From Conexibacter sp. (GTDB lineage: Bacteria; Actinomycetota; Thermoleophilia; Solirubrobacterales; Solirubrobacteraceae), in NCBI GenBank assembly GCA_025964055.1, contig JAOPZP010000142.1, positions 1-7,363 of the forward strand: DNA of 7,363 nt, written 5' to 3'. Below, one piece after another: positions 1-7,363 of the stretch. The notes beneath the pieces were generated by a model. The model had not been told where the DNA came from and did not search any database. It saw nothing but the letters and a program-made list of their open reading frames with translations. Numbering within the stretch: the stretch's first letter is position 1; the number at the start of each line of letters is the position of its first letter. The translations under genes and the position numbers were made by a program.

Positions 1-1539
1 CTCGGAGGGCTGCGCCAGCCGCAGGCCGCGGGCGGCCGCCGCGTCGGCGGCCACCGTGCCCAGCCCGCCGGAGTTCGTGACGATGCCGAGGTGGCGGCCG
101 GCCGGCAGCGGCTGGCGCTCCAGGAGCTCGGCGGCGTCGAACAGCGTCTGGGTGCTCTCCACACGCAGCACCCCGGCCTGCCGGAACAGCGCCTCGGTGG
201 CGGCGGCGTCGGTCAGCGCCGCGGCGATCCGCAGCCGCCCGGGCGCCGCGTCGGCGTCGCGGCGCGAGCCCTTGACCGCAAGGATCGGCTTGCTGCGCGA
301 CACGCGCCGCGCGACCTGCGAGAAGCGCCGCGGGTTGCCGAACGACTCCACGTAGAACGCGACCACCGTCGTGCGCTCGTCGTCGGCGAAGTGCTCGAGC
401 ACGTCGTTGGTCGACACGTCGGCGCGGTTGCCGAGCGCCAGGAACGACGAGATCCCCATGCGCCGCGCCGCGGCGTGGCCGAGCAGCGCCAGGCCGAGCG
501 CGCCCGACTGCGAGGAGAGCCCGAGGCCGCCCGCGCGAACGGGCACGCGGCCGATGAGCGCCTGCAGGCTCACCGCCGGATCGGTGTTGACGACGCCCAG
601 CGCGTTCGGCCCGACCAGGCGCAGGCCGTGGGCGCGCACCGCGGCCAGCAGCGCCTCCTCGCGGGCCCGGCCCTCGGGCTCGTCGGTGTCGCCGAACCCG
701 GTCGAGACCACCAGCAGCGCCCGGACGCCCGCCGCGGCGGCCTGCTCGGCCACCGCCTGCACCTCGCCGGCGGCGACGGCCACGACGGCCAGTTCGGCGG
801 GCTCTTCCAGCTCGGCCAGCGAGCGCACCGCCCGGGTCGACCCCACGACGCCGCCGTCGGGATGCACCGGCGTGGCCACGCCGTTGAACCCGCCCTCGAC
901 GAGCCCGCGGAAGATCGCGCCGCCCACCGAGCCCTCGCGCGCCGAGGCGCCCACGACCGCGATCGACGCCGGGGCCAGCAGCGGGCGCAGCGACGTGACG
1001 GTCGCGGCGTGCGTGCGGTCGTCGATGCGCTCGGCCAGGACGAGGGTCGGGCGCAGGTCGAGCGCCAGGTGCACGATGCCGCCGGTCGCGGCGCGCCGCA
1101 CGCCGAACCCGGCGTTGCCGAAGACGTGCAGCATCGGGCGGTTCTCGCCCATCACCTCGGCGTCGAAGCGGGTGATCCCGCGCCCCTCGGCGACCTCCGC
1201 CAACTGCTCGAGCATGCGCGTCGCGAGGCCCCGTCCCTGCTGGTCCTCGGCGACCGCGAAGGCGACCTCGGCCGCGTCGGGCTCGTTGAGCCGGTCGTAC
1301 CCGGCGACCGCGACGACCTCGTCGCCGACGTGCGCCAGCAGCGGGACGCGCGCGTCGCCGTCGGCGTGCGCGTAGTCGCGCGAGATGAGGTCCGAGCGCC
1401 CCGCGCCGTGGAAGCGCAGGTAGCGGCTCTCGAAGCTGAGGCGCTCGAAGAACGCGCGGATCGCGGCCTCGTCCTCCGGCCGTGGCGAGCGCAGCCGCAG
1501 CGCCGACCCGTCGCGCAGGATCACATCTCGGACGATCAC
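1..1539 (-). CDS. Pat-like protein lysine acetyltransferase (N-terminal GNAT fused to NDP-forming acyl-CoA synthetase-like domain), 3' end cut by window
   Basis: The frame is open from a GTG at 1539 to the window edge, giving 513 visible residues. Residues ~1-165 form a GNAT acetyltransferase; the acetyl-CoA-binding loop QQGRGLA is at 100-106, followed by an ENRPMLHVFGNAGFG stretch typical of the fold. A CoA-binding Rossmann segment follows (VVGAS, 195-199), then a succinyl-CoA-ligase-like domain (SSQSGALG, 342-349). In true NDP-forming synthetases a loop of the type SHTGALAG carries the phosphorylated histidine; here the aligned stretch (about 435-443, GRLRIAAALT) has no histidine. This suggests a regulatory rather than catalytic synthetase domain, as known for Salmonella Pat. 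GNAT-first order is known for S. lividans PatA. The missing C-terminus should hold the ATP-grasp part. The gene lies directly downstream of acs, so the likely role is Nε-lysine acetylation of Acs or related acyl-CoA synthetases. The start was chosen from the leaderless-type -10 box at 1547-1552; no Shine-Dalgarno is visible. TTG at 1542 and GTG at 1524 are alternatives. Confidence 0.88.
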   Translation of the reverse strand, partial: MIVRDVILRDGSALRLRSPRPEDEAAIRAFFERLSFESRYLRFHGAGRSDLISRDYAHADGDARVPLLAHVGDEVVAVAGYDRLNEPDAAEVAFAVAEDQQGRGLATRMLEQLAEVAEGRGITRFDAEVMGENRPMLHVFGNAGFGVRRAATGGIVHLALDLRPTLVLAERIDDRTHAATVTSLRPLLAPASIAVVGASAREGSVGGAIFRGLVEGGFNGVATPVHPDGGVVGSTRAVRSLAELEEPAELAVVAVAAGEVQAVAEQAAAAGVRALLVVSTGFGDTDEPEGRAREEALLAAVRAHGLRLVGPNALGVVNTDPAVSLQALIGRVPVRAGGLGLSSQSGALGLALLGHAAARRMGISSFLALGNRADVSTNDVLEHFADDERTTVVAFYVESFGNPRRFSQVARRVSRSKPILAVKGSRRDADAAPGRLRIAAALTDAAATEALFRQAGVLRVESTQTLFDAAELLERQPLPAGRHLGIVTNSGGLGTVAADAAAARGLRLAQPSE

Positions 1540-1546
1540 CAACGCG

Positions 1547-1552
1547 AGGGTA
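1547..1552 (-). promoter_or_regulatory. -10 box (TACCCT) for a leaderless start of the acetyltransferase gene
   Basis: TACCCT on the minus strand fits the actinobacterial TANNNT -10 consensus. Exactly 7 nt separate it from the GTG at 1539, so transcription would begin at or next to the start codon. No convincing -35 hexamer is seen 16-18 nt upstream, where the sequence is GC-only. Confidence 0.55.
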
Positions 1553-1568
1553 GACGGCGGCCGCGAGA

Positions 1569-1586
1569 GCGGGCCCGCAGGCCCGC
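1569..1586 (-). terminator. Perfect 7-bp GC hairpin between acs and the acetyltransferase gene
   Basis: GCGGGCC (1569-1575) pairs perfectly with GGCCCGC (1580-1586) around a CGCA loop. Flanking GGCGG (1556-1560) and CCGCC (1590-1594) could add an outer stem. There is no T-tract. It lies 70 nt past the acs stop and just upstream of the -10 box of the next gene, so it may help end acs transcripts or insulate that promoter. Confidence 0.35.
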
Positions 1587-1657
1587 CCACCGCCGCGGAG
1601 AGTCCTCAGCCGCGGGAGCGAGCCCCCTGGGCGAGCTGCCGCCCGGAAGCGAGGCCT

Positions 1658-3631
<1,974 letters not shown>

Positions 3632-3639
3632 GCGCGTTC

Positions 3640-3644
3640 CCTCC
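3640..3644 (-). promoter_or_regulatory. Shine-Dalgarno of acs
   Basis: GGAGG lies 8 nt before the acs ATG, inside the 23-nt satP-acs gap. It fixes the acs start at 3631 and contrasts with the leaderless-looking genes in the same window. Confidence 0.8.
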
Positions 3645-3654
3645 GTCGCCGTTT

Positions 3655-4323
3655 TCAGATGTCCGTCCGGCGCAAGGAGCCGACGGGCAGGACAATACGG
3701 CCGAAGGTGGAGTTCGTGACGGCCGCGAACGAGGCATACCACGCGGCTGCCGCCGTCGCCAGGCCGATCCACCCGCCGAGGTGCGTGATCGACTTGTGGC
3801 CGCCGGCGTCGCCGATGCCCAGCGCGATGAACGTCGCCGTCAGCAGCAGGAACACCGCCGCGATGGCCGCGGTGGTCCGCAGCGACGCGACGAACATGTA
3901 CAGCGTGAAGATGCCCCAGGCGATGAGGTAGAGGCCCACCGCGTGCCCGGCGTCGGCCTTCCCGACGTCGGCGGCGAAGAACTCCACGTAGGCCCAGAAC
4001 GACAGCCAGAACGCCCCGTAGGACGTGAACGCGGTGGCGCCGAACGTGTTGCCGGCCCGGAACTCCCACATGCCCGCCGCGAACTGCGCGACGCCGCCGT
4101 AGGCCAGGGCCAGCCCGAAGACCACGGGCTCCCCGCCCGAGCCCATCAGGCCCGCGTTGAACATGCTCAGCACGAACGTCGTCAGCGCGAACGCCGCGAG
4201 CCCCAGCGGGCCCGGATCGGCGACCGGCGTGGGGACGAACTGCACATCGGCCGGCCCCAGCGCCGCCCGGCTCCCCCTGTCGGTGGCGAACCGCGGCGCG
4301 TCGACCCTTGACGAGGCCTCCAT
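3655..4323 (-). CDS. satP: Acetate/succinate permease, GPR1/FUN34/YaaH (AceTr) family
   Basis: This 222-residue membrane protein is predicted to have six membrane segments after a ~33-residue hydrophilic N-terminus. Family signatures are clear: DPGPLGLAAF (36-45, Asp where E. coli SatP has Asn in NPAPLGL), AGMWEFRAGNTFGATAFTSY (83-102), AFWLSFW, and IAWGIFTLYMF (134-144). Family members take up acetate (and succinate in E. coli) with protons across the cytoplasmic membrane. The gene sits 23 nt upstream of acs on the same strand, so the pair forms an import-and-activate acetate unit; the acs linkage argues for acetate as the substrate. The start is supported by AGAGGAG ending 8 nt before the ATG. 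The 102-nt gap upstream (4324-4425) shows no TANNNT box at leaderless spacing and no clear promoter by eye. Confidence 0.94.
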   Translation of the reverse strand: MEASSRVDAPRFATDRGSRAALGPADVQFVPTPVADPGPLGLAAFALTTFVLSMFNAGLMGSGGEPVVFGLALAYGGVAQFAAGMWEFRAGNTFGATAFTSYGAFWLSFWAYVEFFAADVGKADAGHAVGLYLIAWGIFTLYMFVASLRTTAAIAAVFLLLTATFIALGIGDAGGHKSITHLGGWIGLATAAAAWYASFAAVTNSTFGRIVLPVGSLRRTDI

Positions 4324-4331
4324 ACGACCAA

Positions 4332-4338
4332 CTCCTCT
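4332..4338 (-). promoter_or_regulatory. Shine-Dalgarno of satP
   Basis: AGAGGAG lies 8 nt before the satP ATG at 4323 and decides that start. The rest of the satP upstream region (4339-4425) holds no promoter hexamers or strong hairpin that I can support. Confidence 0.75.
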
Positions 4339-4425
4339 CCCGGATTGCCGCTCTCTCCTGTTTCGAGGATGCCCCGGGAGCGGAGCCGTGAAGCCTGGGC
4401 GTGGTCAGCGCACGAACGTCGGCGA

Positions 4426-5412
4426 TCAGCCGCGGCGCTTGCGCTTCTTGCGCGCCGACGTCGCCGGGCTGGGCGTCTCCGACGGCGTGCGCTCGGATGG
4501 CTCGTCGCCCGCCGGCGACGGGGTCGCGGGGCGCAGCAGGCCCCGGCCGAAGCCGCCGCCCCCGCCTGGGCCGTCGTCGCCGCGCTGGCGCTGGCGCTCC
4601 TCGCGGATCTCCTGCTGCGTGGGCCACGGCATCGCCTCGCCGGAGGTCCACGCGGGCGGGATGTTGCGCGGGAACCGGCCGAGCAGCAGCGCACCGACCA
4701 TGCCGAGCCAGAACGCCTGGACGATGAAGGTCGGCGAGCCCGACAGCGGGCCGAGCAGGATCAGCGCGCCGACGATGGCGCCGAGGACGCCGAGGAAGCG
4801 CGTGAGCAGGCCGACGCGCATCGCGCCGATCGTGATCAGCACGAACGCCCCGGCCAGCGTGATCGAGCCGAGGAAGCCGAGGCCGCTGGCGGCCACGACC
4901 ACGCCGCCGCGCAGCGCGTCGTGTGCGGCCGCGGTGCCGTGGTCGGCCGACGACGCGAAGTCGCTCGCGCTGATCATCACGGCGATCTGCAGGACCAGCG
5001 CGCTGAGCGCGGTCGCGCCCGATCCGACCATCGCCAGCGTGCGGGCGATGCGCGGGGTCGTGCCGCCGCGGGCGACGGAGGCGTCGAAGAGGAAGACGAG
5101 CAGCACGCCGATCAGGACGGCCGTGGCGGACTGCGCGATGGCCACCAGCAGCAGCGGGATCGCGTGGTCGTCGATGAAGAGGATCTGCGCGGTGCGCAGG
5201 CCGGGCCGGCCGATGTTCTCGCCGGCGGCGGCGCGCACCGAGTCGAGCACGAAGACGCGCGGGAAGTTGGAGTAGATCGCCTGCGGCAGGACCCCGGCGA
5301 CGACCGCGAGCACGGCCGCGGCGAGCGCCGCGAGGCCGATGCGCGGCTTGGCGATCCGCTCACGCGCGAGGACGTCCTCGACGCGCGGCGGTGCGGCGTC
5401 AGTCCCGGCCAT
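4426..5412 (-). CDS. Unknown polytopic membrane protein with basic disordered C-terminal tail
   Basis: I do not recognise the family. The 328-residue protein has about six hydrophobic segments (roughly 24-44, 84-109, 125-148, 170-198, 203-222, 228-246). The first is followed by an ~40-residue loop (45-83, with GENIGRPGLRTAQILFIDDH) that is probably extracytoplasmic. After residue ~250 the chain becomes hydrophilic: an EIREERQRQRG charged stretch, a Gly-rich patch, Pro/Ser/Thr-rich sequence, and a strongly basic end (RKKRKRRG). The start overlaps the 3' end of the 66-residue gene by 14 nt, and only a weak GGACAG-like Shine-Dalgarno precedes it, so translation is probably coupled to that gene. 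It could be a regulator-free integral membrane protein of a lineage-specific family; no enzymatic motif is visible. Confidence 0.85.
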   Translation of the reverse strand: MAGTDAAPPRVEDVLARERIAKPRIGLAALAAAVLAVVAGVLPQAIYSNFPRVFVLDSVRAAAGENIGRPGLRTAQILFIDDHAIPLLLVAIAQSATAVLIGVLLVFLFDASVARGGTTPRIARTLAMVGSGATALSALVLQIAVMISASDFASSADHGTAAAHDALRGGVVVAASGLGFLGSITLAGAFVLITIGAMRVGLLTRFLGVLGAIVGALILLGPLSGSPTFIVQAFWLGMVGALLLGRFPRNIPPAWTSGEAMPWPTQQEIREERQRQRGDDGPGGGGGFGRGLLRPATPSPAGDEPSERTPSETPSPATSARKKRKRRG

Positions 5413-5599
5413 CGGTCAGCGCGCGCTGTCCGTCGCGGCCGAGGCGGCCGGGGAGCACGAGCTCCGGATCGTCGCGGTCGACGACGCGCGAGAGGCGGTC
5501 GCCGGCGGCGAGGACGAGGTCCAGGACGGGCGCGGCGAACCGCAGGCCCGTCTCGATGCGACCGCGCCATTGGAGCTGGGTTGCCGAGAGGTGCGCCAC
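5399..5599 (-). CDS. Small unknown protein (66 aa), coupled to the downstream membrane protein gene
   Basis: From the GTG at 5599 the frame encodes 66 residues: a basic N-terminal helix (WRGRIETGLR), a hydrophobic stretch (FAAPVLDLVLAAGDRL, about 21-36) and a charged C-terminus. No family is recognised. The start was chosen because TAGGAT lies exactly 7 nt before it, the same arrangement as at three other genes here. An upstream ATG at 5698 would add 33 Arg/Pro-rich residues across a hairpin region and is unlikely. Its stop overlaps the start of the membrane protein gene by 14 nt, the usual sign of a shared operon. The hydrophobic segment may be amphipathic or may associate with the partner membrane protein; this is inference. 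Confidence 0.6.
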   Translation of the reverse strand: MAHLSATQLQWRGRIETGLRFAAPVLDLVLAAGDRLSRVVDRDDPELVLPGRLGRDGQRALTDGRD

Positions 5600-5606
5600 G
5601 CCGTCG

Positions 5607-5612
5607 ATCCTA
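5607..5612 (-). promoter_or_regulatory. -10 box (TAGGAT) for a leaderless start of the 66-aa gene
   Basis: TAGGAT on the minus strand matches TANNNT and is 7 nt from the GTG at 5599. No Shine-Dalgarno lies between them. No -35 hexamer is recognisable about 17 nt upstream. Confidence 0.5.
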
Positions 5613-5665
5613 CCGGCGCAGGCGCTCCTTGGCCGCCGCGGTGCGGCGCGGGCGCCCGTGGACGT

Positions 5666-5686
5666 CCTCGCGCGACGCGCGCGAGG
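5666..5686 (-). terminator. Perfect 9-bp hairpin downstream of the 88-aa gene
   Basis: CCTCGCGCG (5666-5674) and CGCGCGAGG (5678-5686) form a perfect 9-bp stem with a 3-nt loop, 30 nt past the stop of the 88-residue gene and upstream of the next -10 box. It lacks a T-tract but is the best terminator candidate in the 116-nt gap 5600-5715. Nothing else is apparent there. Confidence 0.45.
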
Positions 5687-5715
5687 GAGCAGCGGCATGC
5701 CGGAAGCCGGCCGGG

Positions 5716-5982
5716 CTACTGCAGGCCCTGGCGGGCCTCGCGCACGAGGGTGACCGCCTCGGGGAAGACGATCGCCATGACCGCGCGGATCTGCTCCGCC
5801 TGCTCGGCCGTCGTCCCCTGGATGTTGACCCGGTTGACGGCCGCGACCGTCATCTGGACCGCGAGGCCGATCGCGTTGTCAGCCCATGCGAGCTTCTGCT
5901 GACCCTGCATCTGATCTGCGAACTCCGCCATGCGGCGCTGCAGCTCTTCGGGGTCGCCGAACATTCCACCAAAGCCTTCCAT
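5716..5982 (-). CDS. Small unknown protein (88 aa)
   Basis: No family is recognised. The sequence starts MEGFGGMFGDPEELQRRMAE, with a Gly/Phe-rich N-terminus followed by an amphipathic helix rich in Gln, Met and charged residues (12-30). A moderately hydrophobic segment follows (36-50, DNAIGLAVQMTVAAV), and then two further likely helices ending in REARQGLQ. It has no signal peptide and is probably a soluble, all-helical protein. The ATG at 5982 is preceded at 7 nt by TACCCT and has no Shine-Dalgarno. The gene begins 17 nt after the flippase stop but appears to have its own promoter, and a hairpin follows it, so it may be a monocistronic unit. The Gly-rich start recalls YbaB-type nucleoid proteins, but the remainder does not match and I do not assign it. 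Confidence 0.75.
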   Translation of the reverse strand: MEGFGGMFGDPEELQRRMAEFADQMQGQQKLAWADNAIGLAVQMTVAAVNRVNIQGTTAEQAEQIRAVMAIVFPEAVTLVREARQGLQ

Positions 5983-5989
5983 GGGCCCA

Positions 5990-5995
5990 AGGGTA
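5990..5995 (-). promoter_or_regulatory. -10 box (TACCCT) for a leaderless start of the 88-aa gene
   Basis: TACCCT is 7 nt from the ATG at 5982 and lies inside the 17-nt gap after the flippase stop. Any -35 contact would fall inside the end of the flippase gene, where only a weak GTCGAA is present at 17 nt. Confidence 0.55.
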
Positions 5996-5999
5996 GCCC

Positions 6000-7007
6000 T
6001 CAGCGCACCGCGTTCGACGCAGCGGCCTTCTCGGCCTCGCGATGCTCCTTGCCGGCCGCGATGACCTCCTTGAACGAGCGGAACTTGAAGATCGTGGCCA
6101 GCGCGACGAAGCCCACGCCGAGGCTGAACGCGGCGATGGCGATCTGCTGGCCGACGGAGTAGGCCGCGACCGTCGCGCCCGCGGCGGTGCCGGCGAAGAC
6201 CTTGACCAGGAACGCCTGCTGGACGCCGGCGCCGCCGGGCGTGAACGGCACGACCGCGGCGACCGCGTTGACGCCGAGCACGAGCAGGACGTTCTTGACC
6301 GACCCGCCGATGTGGAACGCGTCGAGCAGGAACCAGAACGCCGCGAAGCGAAACAGCCAGCCGCCGAACTGCACGAGCCAGACCTCGCGGAAGTAGCGCT
6401 TGCGGTCGAAGATGATGGTCAACCCCTGGCGGACGCGCGCCCAGAAGGCCTTGACCCGCGTGCTCAGCAGGGCGAAGCCGACGAGGCCGGCGACGGCGAG
6501 GAACGTCAGCAGGAACAGCAGGAAGCGCGGGTGCGAGGCAAAGAACGACAGGTCGAAGGCGCCGAGCTGGGAGAAGTCCGGCGGCTTGGGGAAGACGCCC
6601 TGCGTGAACGCGAAGAACAGGATGAACGCGCCCATCGACGCGTCGAAGCCGAGCTCCACGAAGAACGCCGCCGCGATCGCCGAGTAGGTCGAGTTCGGGA
6701 TCGACGTCTTGACCAGGAACAGCTTGATGACGTCACCGCCGCGCGCGGGCACGACGTTGTTGAAGCCGTACGCCGCGATGTAGGCGCCCCAGATCCGCTT
6801 GAACTCGATCGGCTCGGCCGGGTAGGCCGCGCGCAGCACGTTGTAGAAGGCGCGCGAGCGGACGGTCAGGTAGACGCCGAAGCACAGGAGGCCCAGCGCC
6901 AGCGCGCCCCAGTTGATGTCGGCGAGGCTGCTGGCGAACTGGCTGACCGCGTCGAAGAAGTCACCGATCCCGGCGAAGATCAGGGCCGCTGACGGCGCGC
7001 CGCTCAC
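6000..7007 (-). CDS. Lysylphosphatidylglycerol synthase TM / UPF0104 (flippase-like) membrane protein
   Basis: The 335-residue polytopic membrane protein has about eight hydrophobic segments. Family hallmarks are NNVVPARGGDVIKLFL (83-98), the equivalent of the NNxxPARxGE/D loop, and PFTPGGAGVQQAFLV (254-268), the equivalent of the late PGGxGxxE segment. The end is a basic/charged cytoplasmic tail (about 309-335). The family covers the flippase half of MprF and stand-alone proteins such as YbhN and AglD-like members thought to move lipids or lipid-linked glycans; the substrate here is unknown. No synthase domain is fused. The start is GTG at 7007, supported by TACCCT exactly 7 nt upstream. An in-frame ATG at 7112 would add 35 Arg-rich residues read through the promoter and the end of the HAD gene and is rejected. 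The 5' region is partly duplicated just upstream (see repeat). Confidence 0.9.
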   Translation of the reverse strand: MSGAPSAALIFAGIGDFFDAVSQFASSLADINWGALALGLLCFGVYLTVRSRAFYNVLRAAYPAEPIEFKRIWGAYIAAYGFNNVVPARGGDVIKLFLVKTSIPNSTYSAIAAAFFVELGFDASMGAFILFFAFTQGVFPKPPDFSQLGAFDLSFFASHPRFLLFLLTFLAVAGLVGFALLSTRVKAFWARVRQGLTIIFDRKRYFREVWLVQFGGWLFRFAAFWFLLDAFHIGGSVKNVLLVLGVNAVAAVVPFTPGGAGVQQAFLVKVFAGTAAGATVAAYSVGQQIAIAAFSLGVGFVALATIFKFRSFKEVIAAGKEHREAEKAAASNAVR

Positions 7008-7069
7008 GCCGTGCAGGGTACGGGCCCGATCATCGCGGCAAAGATCAAGGCGGGTGGAGCGGCGGTCAC
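7004..7069 (-). other. Chimeric 21-codon mini-ORF left by the tandem duplication (possible leader peptide)
   Basis: GTG at 7069 to TGA at 7004-7006 encodes 21 residues. The first 15 (VTAAPPALIFAAMIG) resemble the flippase N-terminus (VSGAPSAALIFAGIG), and the last ones (GPVPCTA, stop) resemble the HAD C-terminus (GLVPSRG, stop). It has its own TACCCT 7 nt upstream. Its start overlaps the HAD stop as GTGA and its stop overlaps the flippase start as GTGA. It may be translated as a leaderless upstream ORF or may simply be a duplication relic. Confidence 0.35.
7015..7020 (-). promoter_or_regulatory. -10 box (TACCCT) for a leaderless start of the flippase-like gene
   Basis: TACCCT lies 7 nt before the GTG at 7007, and no Shine-Dalgarno is present. 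TTTGCC 16 nt upstream is a poor -35 candidate. Confidence 0.55.
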
Positions 7070-7363
7070 CCGCGGGAGGGTACGAGCCCGACCGTCTCGG
7101 AGACGACCGCATCGGCCAGCGAGGCGGTGGTGAGATCGGCGGCGGGGATCTCCATGTCGGCCAGGTACGGCACGCCGATGACCGTGAGGCCCGCGGCCTT
7201 GGCGGCCTGCGCGCCGGTCGGCGAGTCCTCCAGGGCGACCGAGCGCGCCGGGTCGGCGCCGAGGCGGCGGCAGGCCTCGAGGTAGATGTCGGGCGCCGGC
7301 TTGGGGTTGGGCACCTCGTCGCCGGCGACGGTCACCGCGAACCGCTCGGCCATGCCGGAGGTG
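7066..7363 (-). CDS. HAD-family hydrolase (beta-phosphoglucomutase-like), 5' end cut by window
   Basis: Only the C-terminal 98 residues are visible, and the frame continues past the right edge. Two HAD motifs are present: the motif III lysine in DEVPNPKPAPDIYLEA (Lys codon 7300-7302) and the acidic motif IV in ALEDSPTG, followed by AAKAAGLTVIGVP. This combination is typical of subfamily I phosphatases and phosphomutases of the beta-PGM/GPH type acting on small phosphorylated metabolites in the cytosol. The nucleophile Asp motif I and the cap domain lie outside the window, so mutase and phosphatase cannot be separated. The internal ATG at 7353 is not the true start. The stop TGA overlaps the GTG of the duplicated mini-ORF, and its last codons (VGLVPSRG) are part of the 62-bp repeat unit. 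Flippase transcription begins from inside or just after this gene. Confidence 0.9.
   Translation of the reverse strand, partial: TSGMAERFAVTVAGDEVPNPKPAPDIYLEACRRLGADPARSVALEDSPTGAQAAKAAGLTVIGVPYLADMEIPAADLTTASLADAVVSETVGLVPSRG
7077..7082 (-). promoter_or_regulatory. Duplicated -10 box (TACCCT) inside the HAD gene end
   Basis: This is the copy A counterpart of the flippase -10 box, located within the last codons of the HAD gene and 7 nt before the mini-ORF GTG at 7069. It could be a second active promoter for the flippase transcript. Confidence 0.4.

Larger units (their letters stand above)
6968..7091 (-). repeat. Imperfect 62-bp tandem duplication spanning the HAD 3' end / flippase 5' end
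   Basis: Copy A is 7091 down to 7030 and copy B is 7029 down to 6968. Aligned by hand through the ATCGG that closes each copy, they match at about 48 of 64 positions with two 3-nt gaps. The conserved parts are TCGGGCYCGTACCCT, the start GTGA, and GCCYTGATCTTYGCC. Both -10 boxes and both GTG codons are exactly 62 nt apart. Confidence 0.75.

Noticed and set aside
1551..1640. CCGCGG repeats and other GC palindromes in the acs-acetyltransferase gap
   Set aside because: CCGCGG is self-complementary and expected often at this base composition. Only the longer hairpins were kept.
3717..4215. Asp for Asn in the satP NPxPLGL motif, and Ala for Gly in the acs phosphate loop, as possible inactivating changes
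   Set aside because: Both substitutions are conservative in context, the rest of each protein is fully canonical, and I recall similar variants in actinobacterial homologues, so they do not indicate loss of function.
4324..4425. Promoter or riboswitch upstream of satP
   Set aside because: Apart from the Shine-Dalgarno, no TANNNT box, -35 hexamer or conserved aptamer-like structure could be supported by eye.
3632..4651. Upstream extension of the acs frame
   Set aside because: It runs out of frame through satP, which has clear AceTr signatures. Acs homology begins at the ATG at 3631, which has a good Shine-Dalgarno.
5367..5380. Perfect 14-bp palindrome CGAGGACGTCCTCG, sharing GACGTCCTCG with the hairpin at 5661-5686
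   Set aside because: It lies within codons of the membrane protein N-terminus (VEDVLARE) and uses ordinary GC-rich codons. Two occurrences of a 10-mer are not enough to call an operator.
5600..5698. ATG at 5698 as start of the small upstream protein
   Set aside because: The extension is Arg/Pro-rich, passes through a strong hairpin (5666-5686) and the TAGGAT box, and has no Shine-Dalgarno.
7008..7112. Upstream ATG start (7112) for the flippase-like protein
   Set aside because: The added 35 residues are Arg-rich, read across the HAD end and the promoter box, and do not look like the family. GTG 7007 at the leaderless spacing is better supported.

Overview
This is a very GC-rich bacterial window in which every supportable gene lies on the minus strand. 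The long plus-strand open frames are antisense shadows. The gene content (GPR1/FUN34/YaaH acetate permease, AMP-forming acetyl-CoA synthetase, a GNAT/NDP-forming-acyl-CoA-synthetase fusion with the GNAT domain first), the base composition and the frequent GTG starts suggest a high-GC actinobacterium, perhaps of the Thermoleophilia (Solirubrobacter/Conexibacter-like). The taxonomic placement is inference.

Layout in the direction of transcription (right to left). (1) 7066-7363: C-terminal part of a HAD-family (beta-phosphoglucomutase-like) hydrolase, cut by the window edge. (2) 6000-7007: a multi-membrane-spanning protein of the lysylphosphatidylglycerol synthase TM/UPF0104 flippase-like family. 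(3) 5716-5982: an 88-residue unknown protein. (4) 5399-5599: a 66-residue unknown protein overlapping (5) 4426-5412, an unknown membrane protein with a basic, disordered tail. (6) 3655-4323: acetate/succinate permease satP, followed 23 nt later by (7) 1658-3631: acetyl-CoA synthetase acs. (8) 1-1539: a Pat-like protein lysine acetyltransferase fusion, cut by the window edge.

Functionally, genes 6-8 form an acetate module. SatP would import acetate and Acs would activate it to acetyl-CoA. The Pat-like GNAT fusion lacks the phospho-histidine loop of true NDP-forming synthetases, so it is a good candidate to acetylate the Acs active-site lysine (K615) and switch the enzyme off.

Two non-genic patterns stand out. 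First, four genes start exactly 7 nt after a TANNNT box (three TACCCT, one TAGGAT) with no Shine-Dalgarno sequence, which is the layout of leaderless transcripts. satP and acs instead have clear Shine-Dalgarno sequences at 8 nt. Second, the HAD/flippase junction is an imperfect 62-bp tandem duplication. The upstream copy repeats the -10 box, the 7-nt spacing, the GTG start, the first ~14 codons of the flippase and the last codons plus stop of the HAD gene. This leaves a 21-codon chimeric mini-ORF that overlaps the flippase start by GTGA.

No tRNA, rRNA, CRISPR array, insertion sequence or phage gene was seen.
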